Under the pieces are notes generated by a model. That model saw nothing but the letters and a program-made list of their open reading frames with translations, had not been told where the DNA came from and did no database searches. A DNA stretch of 64,000 nt from NCBI RefSeq assembly GCF_025215095.1, contig NZ_JALHAP010000082.1, forward strand, positions 248,001 to 312,000. The letters are read 5' to 3'. The position numbers and the translations under genes are program-made. Below are positions 59,782 through 64,000 of this stretch, piece after piece. Source of the stretch: Dryocola boscaweniae. Lineage in GTDB: Bacteria > Pseudomonadota > Gammaproteobacteria > Enterobacterales > Enterobacteriaceae. Each line of letters opens with the position of its first letter. Position 1 is the stretch's first letter.

Positions 59782-60699
59782 TTATCTGTTGTTCAACTCA
59801 TATTCAGTATCAACGCGAATCGCTGCAATCAATGCTTTAAATGCCGCTGACATTTGTCGGTGACCAGGGAAATAAAGGTAGAAACCCGGTACGGTCGGCG
59901 ACCAGTCAGCAAGGACTCGCACCAACCGGCCAGCAGCAACATGCTGCCGATTCTCTTCGCTGTCAGCGGCATAAACTAGCCCGATCCCTTGTAGCGAGAC
60001 GTCGATCATCATGTCGACCGTATCAAGCACCAGCGGGCCGCGTACCGGTATCGCGACATGCTTACCGTCTTTGGCAAATTCCCATCGATACAGATTACCG
60101 CTGGAGATTTCACGCCTGCCAATACACAAATGTTGCTGCAGGTCTTGCGGCGTCTGCGGCAGAGGGAAACGGCGAAAATAATCGGGCGAACCATACACAG
60201 CGGCGGTGAGATCCTGCGTGACCCGCACCGCGTTCATATCCTGCGGAATATCAGAACGCAGACGAATACCGGCATCAAAGCCCTCTTTGACAATATCCAC
60301 AAAGCTATCATTGAGTGAGATTTCCAGCGTTATATCGGGGAAATCACGCCAGAACCGCTGAAAAATGGGCGCAAAGACCATCTGATACGCAATGCGTGGA
60401 GAGTTGATCCGCAGTTTGCCCCTGGGATGCTGGCGAAAGGTGTTCACGTCTTCGACCGCTTCCGAAATAGTCGAAAAGGCAGGGGCAATTTTATCCAGTA
60501 ATGCCATTCCGGCTGCGGTAGGCGAGACGGTGCGGGTGGTGCGATTAAGCAGTCTGACGCCGAGCCGTTCTTCCAGCGATCTCAAAGAATGGCTGAGAGT
60601 CGAGGAAGTCAGGTTAAGTCGCGCGGCGGCTCGTCGGAAACTCCGCTCTTCGGCAACGGCGACAAAGGCGATCAGTTCACCTAGCTCATTGGTGCGCAT
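59782..60699 (-). CDS. LysR-family transcriptional regulator
   Basis: A 305-residue regulator of the YafC/CrgA-like group. The winged helix is MRTNELGELIAFVAVAEERS and FRRAAARLNLTSSTLSHSLR; the effector domain shows RGKLRINSPRIAYQMVFAPI, GFDAGIRLRSDIPQDMNAVR and GIGLVYAADSEENRQHVAAG. The ATG at 60697-60699 has AGGAAAA upstream; a start 51 bases earlier has no such site. It is divergent from a short-chain dehydrogenase gene and probably controls it. Confidence 0.85.
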   Translation of the reverse strand: MRTNELGELIAFVAVAEERSFRRAAARLNLTSSTLSHSLRSLEERLGVRLLNRTTRTVSPTAAGMALLDKIAPAFSTISEAVEDVNTFRQHPRGKLRINSPRIAYQMVFAPIFQRFWRDFPDITLEISLNDSFVDIVKEGFDAGIRLRSDIPQDMNAVRVTQDLTAAVYGSPDYFRRFPLPQTPQDLQQHLCIGRREISSGNLYRWEFAKDGKHVAIPVRGPLVLDTVDMMIDVSLQGIGLVYAADSEENRQHVAAGRLVRVLADWSPTVPGFYLYFPGHRQMSAAFKALIAAIRVDTEYELNNR

Positions 60700-60877
60700 G
60701 TTGGTTTTCCTATTGATGAATATGAGCCAGTAGTACATGCGATATAGCATGGCTTATTTTAAACAATAAAGCATCTTATAGTCGGTCCATCAGTCTTCGG
60801 ATACTCGTTACGTATTGACGCCGCTCGTACAACCCGCACCAGGTAAGACAACCTTCAGAAATAATAAGGAAAACACT

Positions 60878-61630
60878 ATGAAAACTTTCACCGATAAAGT
60901 TGTACTGGTTACCGGCGGTACTTCAGGTATTGGCCGGGCAACTGCTCTTGCCTTTGCCCGGGAAGGGGCTAACGTTGCCGTTGTCGGCCGTCGGGAAACT
61001 GAGGGCAAAGAAACTGTCGCACTCATCGAGCAGGCAGGCGGCAAAGGCCTCTTTGTACAGGCCGATCTTTCGGTCGAAGAAGCGGTTGCTTTCTCAGTCG
61101 CGCGAACCGTTGAGGTGTTTGGCGGCTTACATTTCGCATTCAACAACGCAGGTATTTTCCTCCCGCCAGCACCCATTACTGAAACCTCATCTGACGCCAT
61201 TGACCGCATTCTGACCGTCAATGTGCGTGGTACTGCGCTTTGTATGAAACATCAAATCCCTGCGATACTGAAAAGTGGCGGCGGTGGCATCGTCAATACC
61301 GCCTCGTTCCTGGGACTCCGGGCCTTTCCTGGGTCGGCAATATACAACGCAAGCAAGTTTGCCGTTATCGGACTGACCAAATCAGCAGCAGTGGAGTTTG
61401 CTTCGCAGGGAGTCCGAATCAATGCGGTGTGTCCGGGCGTAATCGACACGCCTATGAACGAGGAGTTACGGGCAGAAGAAAGCGGTCGTGATTTTCTTAA
61501 CGGCCTGCAACCGATGAAACGCACCGGGCGTCCCGAAGAGATTGCAGGGGCGGTACTTTACCTGTGTTCACCAGGGGCGGGATTTATCACCGGCACGACT
61601 CTCAGCGTTGATGGAGGGATCACGGTTTAG
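60878..61630 (+). CDS. SDR family oxidoreductase (glucose 1-dehydrogenase-like)
   Basis: A 250-residue classical short-chain dehydrogenase: cofactor loop VLVTGGTSGIGRATALAFAR, GRRE (Arg after the second strand favours NADP), FNNAGIF, catalytic Ser in NTASFLGL, Tyr and Lys in IYNASKFAVIG, and the C-terminal SPGAGFITGTTLSVDGG. AAGGAAAAC precedes the ATG at 60878; an in-frame start 63 bases earlier does not have this. The divergent LysR gene is its likely regulator. Substrate unknown. Confidence 0.88.
   Translation: MKTFTDKVVLVTGGTSGIGRATALAFAREGANVAVVGRRETEGKETVALIEQAGGKGLFVQADLSVEEAVAFSVARTVEVFGGLHFAFNNAGIFLPPAPITETSSDAIDRILTVNVRGTALCMKHQIPAILKSGGGGIVNTASFLGLRAFPGSAIYNASKFAVIGLTKSAAVEFASQGVRINAVCPGVIDTPMNEELRAEESGRDFLNGLQPMKRTGRPEEIAGAVLYLCSPGAGFITGTTLSVDGGITV
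60960..60967 (+). other. KOPS octamer GGGAAGGG
   Basis: Exact GGGNAGGG on the plus strand in the SDR gene, about 0.7 kb left of dif and pointing at it. Confidence 0.5.
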
Positions 61631-61691
61631 GTGTTTTTCTTTTCCAGGCGAACTCCAACGGCAGGCATTAACATTCAGCCAATACAATCTT

Positions 61692-61719
61692 AGTGCGCAT
61701 AATGTATATTATGTTAAAT
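61692..61719 (+). other. dif: dif site (XerCD chromosome-dimer resolution site)
   Basis: A 28-bp site with XerC arm AGTGCGCATAA (61692-61702), central region TGTATA (61703-61708) and XerD arm TTATGTTAAAT (61709-61719). It differs from the E. coli K-12 dif only at its first base (A for G). It lies in non-coding DNA between the SDR gene and digH, and marks the replication terminus. FtsK reaching here activates XerD for recombination of chromosome dimers. Confidence 0.95.
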
Positions 61720-61941
61720 ACGATTAAGGGCGCCGTAAGCATCCTGTCCATCCCTTACAGCTCAATGCCATCCAATCCAGTAGCAATCTCTTCTTTTTCC
61801 ACGCCATTCTTAATGCTTACCCGGTTTTATAATGCCCTTCTCTTTTTGTCCTTATCATACGAGAATGTTTCTCCCAGAACGTCTGTCAGAAAAACGGAGT
61901 CTATCATCATCTGTTCTCATCGCTTTTCGCGCATCGCCAAA

Positions 61942-63234
61942 GTGAAAAAATCAGGCGTTCTTTTTGCCGCTGCGCTTCTTCTTGCCAGTTGCGCCTCTGC
62001 GCCGCCGACATCGCTTATCACTCCGCTTCCTCATGGCGTTAAGCCAGTTCCGGGTAAAGCTGCGCAGAATCAGGAACAGCTACGCGGCGTCTGGCTGACG
62101 ACGGTTTCCCGCCTTGACTGGCCGCCAATAGCATCCGTTAACGGCGGTAGCGCTGCCAGCCGCATCAGCCAGCAAAAAGAAGCGCTGAAAGACAAGTTAG
62201 ATAATTTAAAAAGTCTCGGCATCAATACCGTGTTCTTTCAGGTTAAGCCTGATGGCACCGCGATGTGGCCGTCCAAAATTTTGCCATGGTCGGATATGCT
62301 GACCGGACATATCGGCGAGGATCCGGGCTACGATCCGCTGCGGTTTATGCTTGATGAAGCACACAAACGTGGCATAAAAGTTCATGCCTGGTTTAACCCC
62401 TATCGCGTATCCGTTAACACCAAACCTGCAACGGTTGCCGAACTTAACCGTACCCTATCCCAACAACCGCCCAGCGTGTTCGTGCTGCATCACGACTGGA
62501 TACGCACCGCCGGCGAGCGTTTCGTGCTCGACCCGGGCATTCCTGATGTCCGTGACTGGATAACCAGTATCGTGGCCGAAGTCGTTACGCGTTATCCCGT
62601 TGACGGCGTGCAGTTTGATGACTATTTCTATGCCGAATCACCCGGCTCCGTCATTAATGACGGCCAGACGTTCAAAACCTACGGCCAGGGATTTAACTCG
62701 AAAGCGGACTGGCGAAGGCACAATACTCAGCAATTAATTGAGCAGGTTTCGCGTACGATCAAACAGTTGAAACCTGGCGTTGAATTTGGCGTCAGCCCGG
62801 CTGGCGTATGGCGTAATCGTTCACACGATGCGGCTGGTTCAGATACGCGAGGCGCTGCGGCATATGATGAATCTTATGCCGATACCCGTCGTTGGGTACA
62901 ACAGGGTCTGCTGGATTATATTGCGCCGCAGCTATACTGGCCCTTCTCGCGCGATGCGGCCCGTTATGACGTACTCGCAAAATGGTGGGCGGACGTGGTG
63001 AAGCCAACAAACACGCGCCTTTATATCGGCCTGGCGTTGTACAAAGTGGGAATGCCGTCAAAGAATGAGCCGGACTGGATGATAAACGGCGGTGTACCGG
63101 AGCTAAAAAAACAGTTGGATTTGAACGAGTCCGTGCCGCAAATTAAAGGCACGATTCTGTTCAGAGAAGACTACCTTAATCAACCGCAAACCCGGGAAGC
63201 AGTCAGCTACCTTAAAAGCCGGTGGGGAAACTAA
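61942..63234 (+). CDS. digH: Glycosyl hydrolase DigH (YddW), outer-membrane lipoprotein
   Basis: A GHL10-family enzyme that cleaves denuded (peptide-free) peptidoglycan strands at the septum. From GTG 61942 the protein is 430 residues with a lipoprotein signal MKKSGVLFAAALLLASC (lipobox LASC). The catalytic barrel follows: RGVWLTTVSRLDWPP, VFFQVKPDGTAMWPSKILPW, HAWFNPYRVSVNTKP, VDGVQFDDYFY and GVSPAGVWRNRSHD. The start is uncertain: E. coli YddW begins about 13 codons further upstream, where this genome has ATC codons (61903-61911) behind GGAG (61896-61899). The open frame extends upstream through dif and that part cannot be the true N-terminus. Function near division fits dif proximity only by coincidence. 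Confidence 0.9.
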   Translation: MKKSGVLFAAALLLASCASAPPTSLITPLPHGVKPVPGKAAQNQEQLRGVWLTTVSRLDWPPIASVNGGSAASRISQQKEALKDKLDNLKSLGINTVFFQVKPDGTAMWPSKILPWSDMLTGHIGEDPGYDPLRFMLDEAHKRGIKVHAWFNPYRVSVNTKPATVAELNRTLSQQPPSVFVLHHDWIRTAGERFVLDPGIPDVRDWITSIVAEVVTRYPVDGVQFDDYFYAESPGSVINDGQTFKTYGQGFNSKADWRRHNTQQLIEQVSRTIKQLKPGVEFGVSPAGVWRNRSHDAAGSDTRGAAAYDESYADTRRWVQQGLLDYIAPQLYWPFSRDAARYDVLAKWWADVVKPTNTRLYIGLALYKVGMPSKNEPDWMINGGVPELKKQLDLNESVPQIKGTILFREDYLNQPQTREAVSYLKSRWGN

Positions 63235-63370
63235 ACAAAGTACGCAGAATTTTGCTAATCCGGCATACGTAATGTATTGAATTAATATAAAAAAGCCAGA
63301 AAACGAAGCGCTACGTGAATTCTGCGTTTTTTGCAGCACATAGCTACAGCAGAATTCACACAGGCGCGTC

Positions 63371-63394
63371 AAAAAAGGGCAGTTTCCTGCCCTT
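63371..63394 (-). terminator. Rho-independent terminator of the PQQ dehydrogenase gene
   Basis: On the minus strand AAGGGCAG-GAAA-CTGCCCTT is followed by a run of T (TTTTTTG, from plus-strand A71-A76). It lies 18 bases after the stop of the minus-strand gene at 63412. Confidence 0.85.
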
Positions 63395-63411
63395 ATTCCA
63401 TGCCCGGTATT

Positions 63412-64000
63412 TTATTGCGCAGCGCTCACTCGCCAGATGGCGTCTCCGGCATCATCGGCAACCAGTACTCCGCCCTGTTTATCCATTGCCAGGCCTACCG
63501 GTAAGCCGCGAACCTGTTTTTGATCGTCGGTCAGAAAACCGGTGACAACCGGTTTTGGTAAGCCAACCGGCTGACCATTTTCAAATTTCACCCACATAAC
63601 CTGATAACCGTTTAGCGGTTTTCGGTTCCAGCTTCCGTGTTCGCTGACAAACGCGCCGTCCCGGTACTGCGGCATGTTGTCTCCGGTATAAAACAGGAAG
63701 CCAAGCGGGGCCACGTGAGAGCTGATTGCATAATCGGGTTTAATGGCTTTCTCGACCAAATCCGGACGCGGCGGTTTAACTCGCTCGTCTACATGCTGCC
63801 CAAAGTAGCTGTACGGCCAGCCGTAAAATCCTTTCTCCTGCACGGATGTCATATAGTCCGGCACAAGGTCGGAGCCGATTTCATCTCGTTCATTGACGAT
63901 CGCCCAAAGTTTTCCGCTTTTAGGTTCCCATTGCAGACCCGTTGGATTTCGTAGCCCGTTTGCATAAATGCGGCTGGAGCCCGTGGCCGCATCCACCTCA
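63412..64000 (-). CDS. PQQ-dependent sugar dehydrogenase family protein, C-terminal part (cut by window edge)
   Basis: The last 195 or so codons of a beta-propeller dehydrogenase of the sorbosone/soluble glucose dehydrogenase (GSDH) group; the reading frame is open to the right edge. It shows IYANGLRNPTGLQWEPKSGK, LWAIVNERDEIGSDLVPDYM, GFYGWPYSYFGQHVD, VAPLGFLFYTGDNMPQYRDG, AFVSEHGSWNRKPLNGYQVM and a closing VADDAGDAIWRVSAAQ. These are PQQ- and calcium-site and blade motifs of the family. It is probably periplasmic, but the N-terminus is not visible. Convergent with digH. Confidence 0.85.
   Translation of the reverse strand, partial: EVDAATGSSRIYANGLRNPTGLQWEPKSGKLWAIVNERDEIGSDLVPDYMTSVQEKGFYGWPYSYFGQHVDERVKPPRPDLVEKAIKPDYAISSHVAPLGFLFYTGDNMPQYRDGAFVSEHGSWNRKPLNGYQVMWVKFENGQPVGLPKPVVTGFLTDDQKQVRGLPVGLAMDKQGGVLVADDAGDAIWRVSAAQ

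Noticed and set aside
61693..61941. N-terminal extension of digH beginning with ATG at 61693.
   Set aside because: That ATG-like start lies inside dif and the extension has no counterpart in E. coli DigH; the lipoprotein signal starts later.
1..64000. Search for tRNA, rRNA, insertion sequences, integrases, prophage genes and CRISPR arrays.
   Set aside because: Nothing of these kinds was seen; accessory operons here have no visible mobility genes.

Overview
The window is chromosomal DNA from an enterobacterium (family Enterobacteriaceae, in the Enterobacter/Cedecea/Kosakonia sphere by gene content; I do not name a species). The conserved backbone is collinear, in reverse, with the E. coli K-12 terminus as I remember it: ydfH/rspR, ydfG, dcp, ydeE-eamA-marBARC-sotB, yneJ-sad, uxaB, dif, digH. 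The terminus location is supported by the DNA itself. A 27/28 match to the XerCD dif site lies at 61692-61719. Three exact MatP matS sites lie at 5009, 28651 and 44821. Four FtsK KOPS octamers seen left of dif all point towards it. No tRNA, rRNA, insertion sequence, prophage or CRISPR array was found.

Region by region. 1-2.4 kb: ydcO/ydcN divergent pair, rspR and ydfG. 2.4-8.5 kb: guaD-xdhABC (guanine to xanthine to urate), inserted between ydfG and dcp behind a near-consensus sigma-54 promoter with an NtrC-like site. 8.6-10.6 kb: dcp. 10.7-17.2 kb: the srfABC operon, a poorly understood set of a membrane-anchored protein, an actin/Hsp70-fold ATPase-like protein and a P-loop-like protein. 17.7-20.5 kb: an orphan DppA-like binding protein, ydcY and a beta-hydroxyacid dehydrogenase. 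20.5-32.5 kb: allophanate hydrolase, urea carboxylase, a GntR regulator and the UrtABCDE urea ABC transporter, again behind a sigma-54 promoter with an NtrC-like site. 32.6-39.7 kb: a double-GNAT protein, ydeE, eamA, the mar locus with its operator, promoter and marbox, a DUF2164 protein and sotB. 39.9-51.9 kb: PhzF-family protein, orphan TRAP-type binding protein, an unusual lactate-dehydrogenase-family enzyme, yneJ-sad, a chemoreceptor, DUF1003, GNAT, BON-LysM and DUF937 proteins, uxaB and an MDR oxidoreductase. 51.9-55.8 kb: dsbG, an acuI-like reductase with its TetR regulator, two GNATs and a VF530 protein. 56.0-59.6 kb: pmrR, pmrB, pmrA and eptA with two PmrA boxes. 59.8-64 kb: LysR/SDR divergent pair, dif, digH and a partial PQQ sugar dehydrogenase.

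How they work together. The two sigma-54/NtrC-type promoters suggest that purine breakdown and ATP-dependent urea assimilation (urea carboxylase plus allophanate hydrolase, with no urease in view) are switched on together under nitrogen limitation. The PmrAB block modifies lipid A through EptA. The tiny membrane peptide PmrR, known elsewhere to inhibit LpxT, is encoded next to it under its own near-perfect PmrA box. A family of short palindromic repeats (core GGCGGATAAGC...GCCATCCGCC) punctuates the intergenic spaces, including inside the urt operon.
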